A DNA stretch of 64,000 bases from Sphingobium sp. CECT 9361 (GTDB lineage: Bacteria; Pseudomonadota; Alphaproteobacteria; Sphingomonadales; Sphingomonadaceae), in NCBI RefSeq assembly GCF_918741285.1, contig NZ_CAKKNC010000007.1, positions 1 to 64,000 of the forward strand. The letters are read 5' to 3'. The notes below the pieces were generated by a model that had not been told where the DNA came from, searched no databases, and saw only the letters and a program-made list of their open reading frames with translations. The translations under genes were made by a program, and so were the position numbers. Below are positions 55,935-64,000 of this stretch, piece after piece (position 1 is the stretch's first letter; every line of letters begins with the position of its first letter).

Positions 55935-58313
55935 ATGATTTCGAATAAGCACCTATTTAAGCTGTTGATGCTTGGCTGCGTCTCCGTCGGCGCGCTGAAC
56001 GTGCGGGCTTACGCTGCAGAGCAGAAGCCCCAGAGCGACACGGACTCGCGAGCGGACCTCGGCGAAATCGTCGTCACGGCAACGCGCCGGGCGGAGTCGT
56101 TGAGCAAGGTCCCTCTGAGCATCGTCGCGACCGACCAGAAATCATTGGATATGCAGGGGGTCCGCTCGGCTGACGATATCATGCGCCTGACGCCCAGTAT
56201 AACCTTTGGGTCGAGCGCGCTGTTCTACGGAACCGGCCAAAGCAATATCGCCATCCGCGGCATTCTTTCGACTTCAGGCATCCCGACGACCGGCATTTAC
56301 ATCGACGATACGCCGATCCAGACCCGCACCGGGATCAGCCCGAGCCTTACCAATGCCTATCCGCAAATCTTCGATCTCGACCGTGTGGAAGTGCTGCGCG
56401 GTCCGCAGGGCACACTGTTCGGCACGGGATCAATGGGGGGCGCTATCCGGTTCATCACACCCGAGCCCGTGATGAGCGGCGCAAAGGTCTATGGGCGTTC
56501 CGAACTGAGCACTACTGAAAAGGGCGGAACCAGCTACGAGGCCGGAATCGCCGGAGGGACTGCGCTCATAGAGGGCAAACTGGGGTTCAGGGCGAGTTTT
56601 TCGCACCGACATGACGGGGGTTTCGTCGATCGGCTCGATCGATACACCAAACAGGTGGTAGAGCGGGACATCAACAGTGGCGACAGCTACGTGGGTCGTA
56701 TCGCGCTGGGTTGGAAACCTGTCGAAAACGTTACGGTCACACCGTCGTTGTTTTTCCAGCGGGCCAAGTTGGACGATGGCGCCATTTTCGAACCGGCAAC
56801 AACGGATCTGGCGAACGTCGACTATCGCACCAGCTACTATGTCAAGCCGCAATATCATACCGATCGCTTCATCCTCCCCGCGCTCAAGGCGGAGATTGAT
56901 CTGGGCGGCGCCACTCTCATTTCCAACACGTCCTATTTTACGCGCAAGACCGTAACCAAAAGCGATGACGTCGCGCTAAATATCGCGATCTGGTCGGGCT
57001 ATAATGGGCCGTTCCCGCCGCCTGATCTGCCGCTTGTTCAGTCCGGGACGCACAATGCCACCTCGCAGAAAGGCGTAACGCAGGAAATCCGTCTCCAAAG
57101 CGCGGATTCCAACACGGGATTCAACTGGGTTATCGGCGCATTTTACTCGCGATTTGTAACGCGCGACTCATTCGATGCCGAGAATCTGGGGCTGCTGGAC
57201 CAAATCAATTACGGTATCCAGAATGAAGGCGGGCAGCCTGTGTCGTCCATCAGCGACATTTTCGGCGTTGAACTCTATCAGGGCCGTTACGTCATCAGCC
57301 AGCATTCAAAATACACCGACAAGCAGAAGTCTCTGTTCGCGCAGATCGATTATGAAATCGTGCCGCGCGTCAAGCTCACCGCCGGTTTGCGCTATACGGC
57401 TACGTCGTTCGTGTACGACAATTTCCTCGCTGGCCCTCTATATACCAGCAACGGCATGAGCGAGACCAAACTGTCGAAGCACAATCCCATTACCCCGAAA
57501 TTCGGTGTGTCGTTCCAGGCGGATAGGAACAACCTGTTCTACGCCAGTGCGGCCAAGGGAGCGCGCGGCAGCAACATTGCCGACGCGGTGGGGTTCCGCT
57601 GCACGCCGGATGGTGAGATCCTGGGGTTCGACCCCATGGTACCGCGCTACATCAAGAATGATTCAGTCTGGAGCTATGAAGTAGGCAGCAAAAACCGAAT
57701 TTTCGGCGGACGCTTGGCCATCGATGCTTCAGCCTATCATGTCGACTGGAAAAATACGCAAACGGTAATTGCGCTGCCCATATGTCAGAATCACACGATC
57801 TACAGCCTCGGGGATGCCAAGATCGACGGTATCGACCTTGCACTTTCGGCGCAGCCGTTGGACGGACTGACGCTCGGCGCGTCGCTCTCTTATATCAACG
57901 CGCGCTATTCATCGAATCTTCCAGGGCCAAACGGAACGACCGTGCGTCGTAAGGGCGAGCCATTGGATATCGCTCCCTGGACCTATCACCTGAGCGGTGA
58001 ATATCAGTTTGCTCTAAGGGACCGCGATTTCTACCTGCGTGCCGATTTTACCGGGTCCAGCCATGACGATACACCGCTGGATCTGACCTCGCCTCTGGTC
58101 GATCCGATGATACCGCGCGCACCCGCAACAGCGGCCCTCGCCCTGCGCGCAGGTGTGCGCTTCAGCGGCCTCGATGTCAGCCTGTTCGCAAACAATGTGA
58201 CGAACGATAATCCGGTTCTGGGTCTGGGGCATGAAACGCCCGGCAACCTCAATTTCCGTGCGACAGCCTTTCGTCCGCGCACAATCGGCCTCAGCGTAAC
58301 CTTCCGAAGATAA
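55935..58313 (+). CDS. TonB-dependent receptor (FecA-type fold, unknown ligand)
   Basis: A 792-residue TonB receptor starting at ATG 55935 after GGGGGGCCGGGA. A signal peptide (about 1-27) precedes a TonB-box-like EIVVTATRRAE, then the plug with SIVATDQKSLDMQGVRS and LRGPQGTLFGTGSMGGAIRFIT. The barrel ends in LSVTFRR. It belongs to the large sphingomonad receptor class common near catabolic genes. The frame extends 34 codons upstream, but that part has no signal-peptide features. Confidence 0.92.
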   Translation: MISNKHLFKLLMLGCVSVGALNVRAYAAEQKPQSDTDSRADLGEIVVTATRRAESLSKVPLSIVATDQKSLDMQGVRSADDIMRLTPSITFGSSALFYGTGQSNIAIRGILSTSGIPTTGIYIDDTPIQTRTGISPSLTNAYPQIFDLDRVEVLRGPQGTLFGTGSMGGAIRFITPEPVMSGAKVYGRSELSTTEKGGTSYEAGIAGGTALIEGKLGFRASFSHRHDGGFVDRLDRYTKQVVERDINSGDSYVGRIALGWKPVENVTVTPSLFFQRAKLDDGAIFEPATTDLANVDYRTSYYVKPQYHTDRFILPALKAEIDLGGATLISNTSYFTRKTVTKSDDVALNIAIWSGYNGPFPPPDLPLVQSGTHNATSQKGVTQEIRLQSADSNTGFNWVIGAFYSRFVTRDSFDAENLGLLDQINYGIQNEGGQPVSSISDIFGVELYQGRYVISQHSKYTDKQKSLFAQIDYEIVPRVKLTAGLRYTATSFVYDNFLAGPLYTSNGMSETKLSKHNPITPKFGVSFQADRNNLFYASAAKGARGSNIADAVGFRCTPDGEILGFDPMVPRYIKNDSVWSYEVGSKNRIFGGRLAIDASAYHVDWKNTQTVIALPICQNHTIYSLGDAKIDGIDLALSAQPLDGLTLGASLSYINARYSSNLPGPNGTTVRRKGEPLDIAPWTYHLSGEYQFALRDRDFYLRADFTGSSHDDTPLDLTSPLVDPMIPRAPATAALALRAGVRFSGLDVSLFANNVTNDNPVLGLGHETPGNLNFRATAFRPRTIGLSVTFRR

Positions 58314-58742
58314 ATAGCATGAAGGGAAAGCCGCTCTGAAACGCGGTTCTCCTATGCTTATTGTCCGCAAGCATCCGGCGTCGCATGGACCATTGCGTGT
58401 CATTGCGGCGCGGGTAGCGCGAAGAGCTGCAGATTTGCCAATCTGAAGCATCGCGCGCCGGTTCACCCCGACACCCGGTGCAAGACAAGGGGGCCTCGGA
58501 ACGAAGGTCGCCACCGTAGTGGCGATGCTGCTGGTCGAGGAAGACAAGATCGGGCGCGGCGAGCCCATTCGGACGTATCTTCCGACCACTCTGCGCAGCG
58601 TTCGCAATTTCAACCGCCGCTAGCTCGCTCAATCGCTCGGCGCTGAATTATTCTGTATGGGAGATTGAATGGCCACTCCGTCGGCGGAAGTGGGCGTCAC
58701 AGGATGTTCCTGGACGCGATAGGCACTGAAAAGACCGCGAAA
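58314..58742. other. Gap with a decayed serine-hydrolase fragment
   Basis: No intact gene is found. The stretch holds the remnant of a beta-lactamase-type serine hydrolase (58486-58623) and otherwise featureless sequence up to tRNA-Leu. Frames on the minus strand overlap the receptor's 3' end and look like chance. Confidence 0.5.
58486..58623 (+). pseudogene. Remnant of a class C beta-lactamase-like serine hydrolase
   Basis: A plus-strand frame reads GLGTKVATVVAMLLVEED, then KIGRGEPIRTYLP, ending at TAG (58621-58623). It matches the serine-hydrolase stretch T-x-x-AxMxLVEEGKIxLDDPVxKYLP. That is the region following the family's SxxK motif. The SxxK serine itself is not found in frame, and no start codon or downstream part exists, so this is a short fragment of a lost gene. 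Confidence 0.55.
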
Positions 58743-58827
58743 TGGTGCCCCTGGCCGGAATCGAACCAGCACTCCTTTCGGAATCCGATTTTGAGTCGGA
58801 CGCGTCTACCAATTTCACCACAGGGGC
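58743..58827 (-). tRNA. tRNA-Leu (CAA anticodon)
   Basis: On the minus strand acceptor GCCCCTG (58821-58827) pairs with CAGGGGC (58747-58753), followed by discriminator A and encoded CCA (58743-58745). The anticodon loop CTCAAAA gives CAA. The long variable arm and GGTTCGAATCC T-arm fit a leucine tRNA. Confidence 0.95.
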
Positions 58828-58922
58828 AGTGAGCGGCATCGCTTAGCGGACCAATCGCGACCGCGCAACAGTGACGCGCGGGATTAGGCGTAAAATTTCC
58901 GGCACCACAGGAAAGCCTGCTT

Positions 58923-58936
58923 CTCGCACTTGCGAG
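58923..58936. promoter_or_regulatory. Palindrome upstream of zwf
   Basis: CTCGCA-CT-TGCGAG is a perfect 6-bp palindrome 72 bp before the zwf start. It could be an operator for the sugar-pathway operon. No regulator gene is adjacent, so this is a candidate only. Confidence 0.35.
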
Positions 58937-59008
58937 CGTGGTTTCCGGCGCTATACCGGGACCCTCGTGCAGATCAACCATCATTAGTAACGGTAAGGGG
59001 AAAGCCTT

Positions 59009-60475
59009 TTGACCGAGCCATCTGCCACACTCATCTTGTTCGGCGCCACCGGCGATCTGGCACACCGGATGCTGTTTCCCTCGCTCTACAATCTGTTGAG
59101 CGACAACCTGCTGCCAGCCGATTTTCTGATCGTTGCATCGGGCCGCACGGTGCTGGACGATGCTGCCTTCCACAAAGATGTGGATGCCGCTCTCCGCAAA
59201 TTCCTTCAGCCGGAGCGGTATGACACCGCGCTCGCCCAGCGGCTGTGCGACATGATCATCTATTGCCCGGTCGAAGCGGGCAATGCCGATCAGTTTGCCG
59301 CGCTTGCCGATCGAGTTCGCGATCGACTGGACCGCGGGATATCGGTATATCTCTCGACACCGCCTTCGTTATTTGCGCCCACGGCGCAGGGACTGGCCGA
59401 CGCCGGTCTCGTCGGACCCAAGACGCGCATTGCGATGGAAAAGCCCATCGGCAAGGATCTGGAATCGTCCCGCGACGTCAACGATGCCATTGGCGCGCTG
59501 TTCGACGAGCAGTCGATTTTTCGCGTCGACCATTATCTTGGCAAGGAAACCGTTCAGAATCTGATGGCCTTGCGCTTCGGCAATATGCTGTTCGAGCCGT
59601 TGTGGAATGCCGCTGCGATAGACCATGTGCAGATTACCGTAGGGGAGACTGTGGGCCTGGAAGGCCGGGTATCCTATTATGACGGTGTCGGCGCGTTGCG
59701 CGACATGGTGCAGAACCACGTGCTGCAAATTCTGTCCATCATCGCGATGGAGCCGCCTGCCCGTCTGGATTCGACTGCGGTGCGCGACGAGAAGGTGAAG
59801 GTGCTACGGTCTTTGCGTCCCATGGATGCCGAAACCGTAAAGGCGTGCAGCGTGCGCGGCCAGTATACGCCCGGAGCGGTCGCGGGAGAGATCGTTACAG
59901 GCTATGCCGATGAGCTTGGCAAGCCGTCGGACACCGAGACCTTTGTTGCGCTGAAGGCGCACATCGACAATTGGCGCTGGACCGGCGTGCCATTCTATCT
60001 GCGCACCGGCAAGCGAATGCCTGCGCGGCACTCGGAAATCATGATACAGTTCAAGCCTGTCGCGCACAGCATTTTCGGATCGCGGGGTCATGGATCGGGG
60101 TTGGAACCGAACACGCTCATCATTCGGTTGCAACCGCAGGAAAATATACGGTTGCTCATTATGGCCAAGGAACCCGGACTGGACCGTGGCGGCGTGAAGC
60201 TGCAGGAAGTCGGTCTGGACGTATCGCTTGCCAATGCCTTCGCGGGCGAGAGACGACGGATTGCGTATGAACGCTTGCTGCTCGACCTGCTGGAAGGCGA
60301 TCCGACGTTGTTCGTCCGCCGCGACGAAGTGGAAGCCCAGTGGACCTGGATCGATTCGATCATCGGTGGCTGGAAGGATGCCGGCATGAAGGCGTCGCCT
60401 TATGCGTCGGGGAACTGGGGACCATCCTCGGCCATTGCTCTTATCGAACGTGATGGAGCAAGCTGGCATGAATGA
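59009..60475 (+). CDS. zwf: Glucose-6-phosphate 1-dehydrogenase
   Basis: Oxidises glucose-6-phosphate to 6-phosphogluconolactone, the first step of the Entner-Doudoroff branch. The 488-residue product has the nucleotide site [11 protein letters not shown] near residue 10 and the catalytic RVDHYLGKE (172-180). The start is TTG 59009, with AAGGGG upstream; the conserved N-terminus begins there. Its stop lies inside the start region of edd, so the two are coupled. The lactonase gene pgl is absent from the cluster. Confidence 0.97.
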   Translation: MTEPSATLILFGATGDLAHRMLFPSLYNLLSDNLLPADFLIVASGRTVLDDAAFHKDVDAALRKFLQPERYDTALAQRLCDMIIYCPVEAGNADQFAALADRVRDRLDRGISVYLSTPPSLFAPTAQGLADAGLVGPKTRIAMEKPIGKDLESSRDVNDAIGALFDEQSIFRVDHYLGKETVQNLMALRFGNMLFEPLWNAAAIDHVQITVGETVGLEGRVSYYDGVGALRDMVQNHVLQILSIIAMEPPARLDSTAVRDEKVKVLRSLRPMDAETVKACSVRGQYTPGAVAGEIVTGYADELGKPSDTETFVALKAHIDNWRWTGVPFYLRTGKRMPARHSEIMIQFKPVAHSIFGSRGHGSGLEPNTLIIRLQPQENIRLLIMAKEPGLDRGGVKLQEVGLDVSLANAFAGERRRIAYERLLLDLLEGDPTLFVRRDEVEAQWTWIDSIIGGWKDAGMKASPYASGNWGPSSAIALIERDGASWHE

Positions 60476-62297
60476 TCTGCACCCGGTAATCGTCGCCGTC
60501 ACCGAACGGATCGTCAAACGCAGCGCGCCGCGCCGCCAGAAGTATCTGGACCTGATAAAGCGCGGGCGGGACGCGGGGACCAATCGCGATCAGCTTTCCT
60601 GCGGCAATCTGGCGCACGGCTTTGCAGCTGCCGAAGAGGACAAGCCTGTCATCCGCTCGGGTCGCGCGATGAACATTGGCATCGTCACATCTTATAACGA
60701 CATGCTGTCAGCGCATCAGCCCTATGGCCGCTATCCCGAAGCGATCAAGATCGCGGCACGCGAAGTCGGCGCAACGGCGCAGGTCGCGGGCGGCGTGCCC
60801 GCAATGTGCGACGGCGTGACACAAGGTCAGGCTGGCATGGACCTGTCGCTGTTCAGCCGCGACACCATCGCGCTGGCGACTGCGGTATCGCTCAGCCATG
60901 CCATGTTCGAAGGCGTGTTGCTGCTTGGCATATGCGACAAGATCGTACCCGGCTTGCTGATCGGGGCGCTCCGTTTCGGGCATCTGCCGACCATCCTCGT
61001 TCCCGGCGGTCCCATGCCATCGGGCCTCGCGAACAAGGAAAAGGTCCGCATCCGTCAGCTTTATGCGGAGGGGAAAGTGGGCAAGGCCGAACTGCTGGAA
61101 GCGGAAGCGGCTAGTTATCACGGCGCTGGCACTTGTACGTTCTATGGCACCGCCAACAGCAATCAGATGATGATGGAGATCATGGGTCTCCACATGCCCA
61201 ATGCCGCCTTCGTCAATCCCGGCACGAAGCTGCGCGGCGAGTTGACCCGCGCCGCCACGCATCGGGTCGCCTCGATCGGCTGGGACGGTGACGATTATCG
61301 ACCGCTGGGCGAGTGCGTCGATGAAAAGGCCATCGTCAATGCAATCATCGGCTTATTGGCGACAGGCGGGTCGACCAATCATGCCATCCATCTGCCTGCC
61401 ATAGCGCGGGCCGCAGGGATCAGCATCGACTGGACAGATTTTGCCGAACTGTCGGACGTTATTCCCCTGCTCGCGCGCGTCTATCCGAACGGATCGGGCG
61501 ACGTGAACAATTTCCAGGCGGCGGGCGGCATGGCATGGATCATTACGCAGTTGCTGGATAACGGCCTGCTCCATCGCGATATCAAGACCGTCGCGCGTCA
61601 GGATCTGACCGATTACGGTAAGGAACCGACGCTGGAAAACGATGCGCTGGTGTGGAAGGACGCACCGAGCCAATCGCGCGACCTCGACATGCTGCGCCCC
61701 GCGTCCGATCCGTTCAGCGCCGACGGCGGCATGCGTCTGCTTTCCGGCAATCTGGGACGTTGCATCATGAAGGTGAGCGCTGTCGAGCCGGCCCGCTGGA
61801 CCATCGAAGCCCCTGCCCGCATCTTTCACGATCAGGACGATGTGCTGCAGGCATTCAAGGCAGGCGAACTGGAGCGCGATGTCATCGTTGTCGTCCGTTT
61901 CCAAGGGCCGCGCGCCAACGGCATGCCGGAACTGCATAAGCTGACGCCTTCGCTAGGTGTTTTGCAGGATCGCGGGTTCAAGGTGGCTTTGCTGACCGAT
62001 GGGCGCATGTCGGGCGCTTCGGGCAAGGTGCCGGCGGCAATTCACTTGTCGCCCGAGGCACTGGGCGGTGGCCCCATCGGCAAGCTGCGCGATGGCGACA
62101 TCGTGCGCGTCTGTGCACAGGACGGCGTAGTCGAGGCCTTGGTCGACGCTGCTGAATGGGCATCGCGCTCCGATCCCGTTCCGCCCCCGCCGCCCTATGA
62201 TACGGGGCGCGAACTCTTTGCGCTGTTCCGCAACCATAGCGATCTGGCGGAAGAAGGCGCATCGCCCATATTGGCAGCGATGGAAGCGGAAGTCTGA
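60468..62297 (+). CDS. edd: 6-phosphogluconate dehydratase
   Basis: Dehydrates 6-phosphogluconate to KDPG using an Fe-S cluster. The 609-residue enzyme belongs to the IlvD/Edd family. Cluster cysteines appear in [26 protein letters not shown] and [15 protein letters not shown]. The C-terminal [20 protein letters not shown] is a family signature. The start ATG 60468 overlaps zwf by 8 nt, which makes the two translationally coupled. The longer frame (60402) is rejected. Confidence 0.97.
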   Translation: MNDLHPVIVAVTERIVKRSAPRRQKYLDLIKRGRDAGTNRDQLSCGNLAHGFAAAEEDKPVIRSGRAMNIGIVTSYNDMLSAHQPYGRYPEAIKIAAREVGATAQVAGGVPAMCDGVTQGQAGMDLSLFSRDTIALATAVSLSHAMFEGVLLLGICDKIVPGLLIGALRFGHLPTILVPGGPMPSGLANKEKVRIRQLYAEGKVGKAELLEAEAASYHGAGTCTFYGTANSNQMMMEIMGLHMPNAAFVNPGTKLRGELTRAATHRVASIGWDGDDYRPLGECVDEKAIVNAIIGLLATGGSTNHAIHLPAIARAAGISIDWTDFAELSDVIPLLARVYPNGSGDVNNFQAAGGMAWIITQLLDNGLLHRDIKTVARQDLTDYGKEPTLENDALVWKDAPSQSRDLDMLRPASDPFSADGGMRLLSGNLGRCIMKVSAVEPARWTIEAPARIFHDQDDVLQAFKAGELERDVIVVVRFQGPRANGMPELHKLTPSLGVLQDRGFKVALLTDGRMSGASGKVPAAIHLSPEALGGGPIGKLRDGDIVRVCAQDGVVEALVDAAEWASRSDPVPPPPPYDTGRELFALFRNHSDLAEEGASPILAAMEAEV

Positions 62298-62300
62298 GCC

Positions 62301-63275
62301 ATGAAATCCATTATCAGTGTGGATGTCGGTGGAACGAACGCGCGTTTCGCCATCGCGACAATCGGTCACGACGGCGTTCCCAGCCTGGGCACCGTGCGCA
62401 AGTATAAGGTTGCGGATTATCCGAGCCTGCAAGCCTGCTGGGCGGCGTTCGTGCAGGACGAAGCGGCGGCGAGCGACGCCCCCCTGCCCCGCGCCGCTGC
62501 CATAGCCTTTGCCACAGCCATTGGTGGCGACGTCATCAAGTTGACGAACAGCAACTGGGTGATCCGGCCCGATGGTTTGAAGGCCGATCTCGATCTCGAC
62601 GAGCTGCGCCTCGTCAACGATTTTGAGGCCGTGGCCCATGCCATCTCCAAACTTCCGACCGAGCATCTCGAACGGCTGTTTGGTCCCGATGTGCCCCTGC
62701 CCCACAATGGTTCGGTGACGATCCTTGGTCCCGGCACGGGGCTGGGCGTTGCCATGATCGCCTTTGTCGATGGCACGCCGCATGTCGTTGCTACTGAAGG
62801 GGGGCATGTCGACTTTGCGCCTCTTGATGTCCTGGAAGGCCGCATCGTCGACTATCTGCGGGACAAGTTTCTGCGGGTATCCACTGAGCGGATCGTGTCC
62901 GGTCCGGGCCTCAATAATCTGTATAAAGCCATGGCCACCATCGGCCATGATCGCGTCGAATTGATGAACGACGCCGACCTTTGGCACGCCGCTCTGGAAA
63001 ATACGGACCCATTTGCCCGCGCCACGCTGGAGCGCTTTTGTCTTTGCTATGGATCAGTGGCGGGCGATCTGGCGCTGGCGCATGGGGCAGACACCGTCGT
63101 TCTTGCAGGTGGCCTGACCCAGCGAATGAAGGCCATGCTGCCACTAAGCGGGTTCCACAGCCGCTTCACCGCGAAGGGTCGCTTTCAGGGGTTGATGGAG
63201 CGGATACCCGTGCGCCTTGCAGTGCATGAAGAAATTGGTTTGTTCGGGGCGGCTGCCGCCTTTCGGGGAGAATGA
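62301..63275 (+). CDS. glk: Glucokinase
   Basis: Phosphorylates glucose with ATP. The 324-residue product is of the bacterial Glk family: SVDVGGTNARFAIA (phosphate 1 motif) at residues 6-19, LVNDFEAVAHAI with the catalytic Asp, and the phosphate 2 segment LGPGTGLGVAMI. The glucose-binding TEGGHVDFAP follows. It lies 3 nt after edd and overlaps eda by 4 nt. A glk gene within the ED cluster recalls Zymomonas. Confidence 0.96.
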   Translation: MKSIISVDVGGTNARFAIATIGHDGVPSLGTVRKYKVADYPSLQACWAAFVQDEAAASDAPLPRAAAIAFATAIGGDVIKLTNSNWVIRPDGLKADLDLDELRLVNDFEAVAHAISKLPTEHLERLFGPDVPLPHNGSVTILGPGTGLGVAMIAFVDGTPHVVATEGGHVDFAPLDVLEGRIVDYLRDKFLRVSTERIVSGPGLNNLYKAMATIGHDRVELMNDADLWHAALENTDPFARATLERFCLCYGSVAGDLALAHGADTVVLAGGLTQRMKAMLPLSGFHSRFTAKGRFQGLMERIPVRLAVHEEIGLFGAAAAFRGE

Positions 63276-63895
63276 CAATGACGCTGACAGTCGATCAGGT
63301 AATGGAACTGGCCCCCGTGATCCCGGTGTTGGTGATCGAGCGGATCGAGGACGCTGCGCCCATCGCCGAGGCTCTGGTCAAAGGTGGCCTGCCTACGCTG
63401 GAAGTTACGATGCGGACGCCTATCGCGCTCGACGTGATGCGGGAGATGAGCAAGGTGCCCGGTGCTGTCGTCGGTGCCGGTACGGTGCTCAATCCCGCGC
63501 AGCTCGATCAGGCGCTAGAGGCAGGCGCGCAGTTCATTGTCAGCCCCGGCCTTACCGAGACCTTGGGGAAGGCTGCGATCGCAAGCGGCGTGGCGTTCCT
63601 GCCCGGCATCGCGACGGCAGCAGACATCATGCGTGGGATGGACTTGGGCCTGTCGCGGTTCAAATTCTTCCCTGCCGAAACGTCCGGCGGTCTGCCCGCA
63701 CTTAAGGCACTGGCAGCGCCGTTCCATACGGCACGATTCTGTCCGACTGGCGGGATCAAGTTCGAAACGGCGGGCAATTGGCTGGCCGAAAGCGCTGTAA
63801 AGTGCGTGGGCGGAAGCTGGCTGGTGCCGAAGGGACCGGTCGATACGCACCGGATAGAGGAACTGGCGCGCGCGGCGGCATCGCTGCACGGCTGA
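63272..63895 (+). CDS. eda: KDPG/KHG aldolase
   Basis: Splits KDPG into pyruvate and glyceraldehyde-3-phosphate. The 207-residue product has Glu44 in TLEVTMRTP as the catalytic acid and Lys131 in SRFKFFPAETSGG as the Schiff-base lysine. The phosphate loop FCPTGGIKFETA is also present. Its ATG overlaps glk as ATGA. It completes the zwf-edd-glk-eda operon. Confidence 0.97.
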   Translation: MTMTLTVDQVMELAPVIPVLVIERIEDAAPIAEALVKGGLPTLEVTMRTPIALDVMREMSKVPGAVVGAGTVLNPAQLDQALEAGAQFIVSPGLTETLGKAAIASGVAFLPGIATAADIMRGMDLGLSRFKFFPAETSGGLPALKALAAPFHTARFCPTGGIKFETAGNWLAESAVKCVGGSWLVPKGPVDTHRIEELARAAASLHG

Positions 63896-63899
63896 ACGC

Positions 63900-64000
63900 C
63901 TATTGGCGCTGTTCCTCGATAAGTGCATCGCCGCCCAACGCGCGATAGAGCGACACCAGATTGCTGGCCCTGACAAGTTGGGTGGCGATGTCGCTGCGCC
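63900..64000 (-). CDS. Outer-membrane efflux lipoprotein, C-terminal end (NodT/OprM type), cut by the window edge
   Basis: Only the last 33 codons are present, reading away from the window edge and ending at a TAG whose complement is 63900-63902. The segment DIATQLVRASNLVSLYRALGGDA matches the C-terminus of RND-pump outer-membrane factors. It converges on eda with 4 nt between the stops. The rest lies outside the window, so the substrate and the pump partners are unknown. Confidence 0.7.
   Translation of the reverse strand, partial: RSDIATQLVRASNLVSLYRALGGDALIEEQRQ

Noticed and set aside
58014..58613. 200-codon minus-strand frame over the end of the second receptor gene
   Set aside because: An antisense shadow of the receptor and of the decayed hydrolase fragment.

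Overview
The window reads as a high-GC alphaproteobacterial chromosome, most probably a sphingomonad (Sphingomonadaceae). The support is indirect but consistent. F1 ATP synthase genes run in the order atpH-A-G-D-C without F0. A zwf-edd-glk-eda Entner-Doudoroff cluster recalls Zymomonas. There are many TonB receptors and DUF3617-type lipoproteins, class I polyhydroxyalkanoate (PHA) genes, a GTTC-N7-GTTC LexA box, and GC-rich palindromic repeats between genes. No species call is possible from the sequence alone.

Positions 1-7587 are accessory DNA. A P4-type tyrosine integrase (6208-7389) lies next to the 3' end of tRNA-Tyr (7587-7673), so an integrated element extends leftward, probably past the window edge. 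It carries an IS91-family transposase paired with a XerD-like recombinase, and an SOS cassette (SRAP protein, UmuD, UmuC) with a perfect LexA box before umuD. The integrase is flanked by repeated CCCCACA-type motifs that look like arm sites.

Positions 7700-18720 hold rlmB, several lipoproteins, clpS, a phasin and PHA synthase pair, an AlaC-like aminotransferase, and three overlapping small membrane-protein genes. A near-empty 480-bp stretch follows, containing an 18-codon reading frame with an almost maximal Shine-Dalgarno sequence. A HigBA-type toxin-antitoxin pair closes the region.

Positions 18760-42735 are mostly housekeeping. They include uvrB, rph-rdgB, hrcA-grpE, a His-rich PadR regulator with a DUF2218 gene, hemW, xerC, a DedA protein, gshB-yraN-rsmI with a divergent LppC-like lipoprotein, a small transaldolase, priA, ada, a trypsin-like protease and a lone chemoreceptor.

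Positions 43113-47974 are the F1 ATP synthase operon, with palindromic repeats in two of its spacers and a strong terminator after atpC. Positions 48205-53216 hold an envelope glycan-type trio (polytopic membrane protein, methyltransferase, GtrB-like glycosyltransferase) and an orphan CpaF pilus ATPase.

Positions 53361-58313 are two divergent TonB receptors, followed by a remnant of a serine hydrolase gene and tRNA-Leu(CAA). Positions 59009-63895 form the zwf-edd-glk-eda operon, which takes glucose to pyruvate and glyceraldehyde-3-phosphate apart from the lactonase step. The right edge cuts an outer-membrane efflux protein gene.
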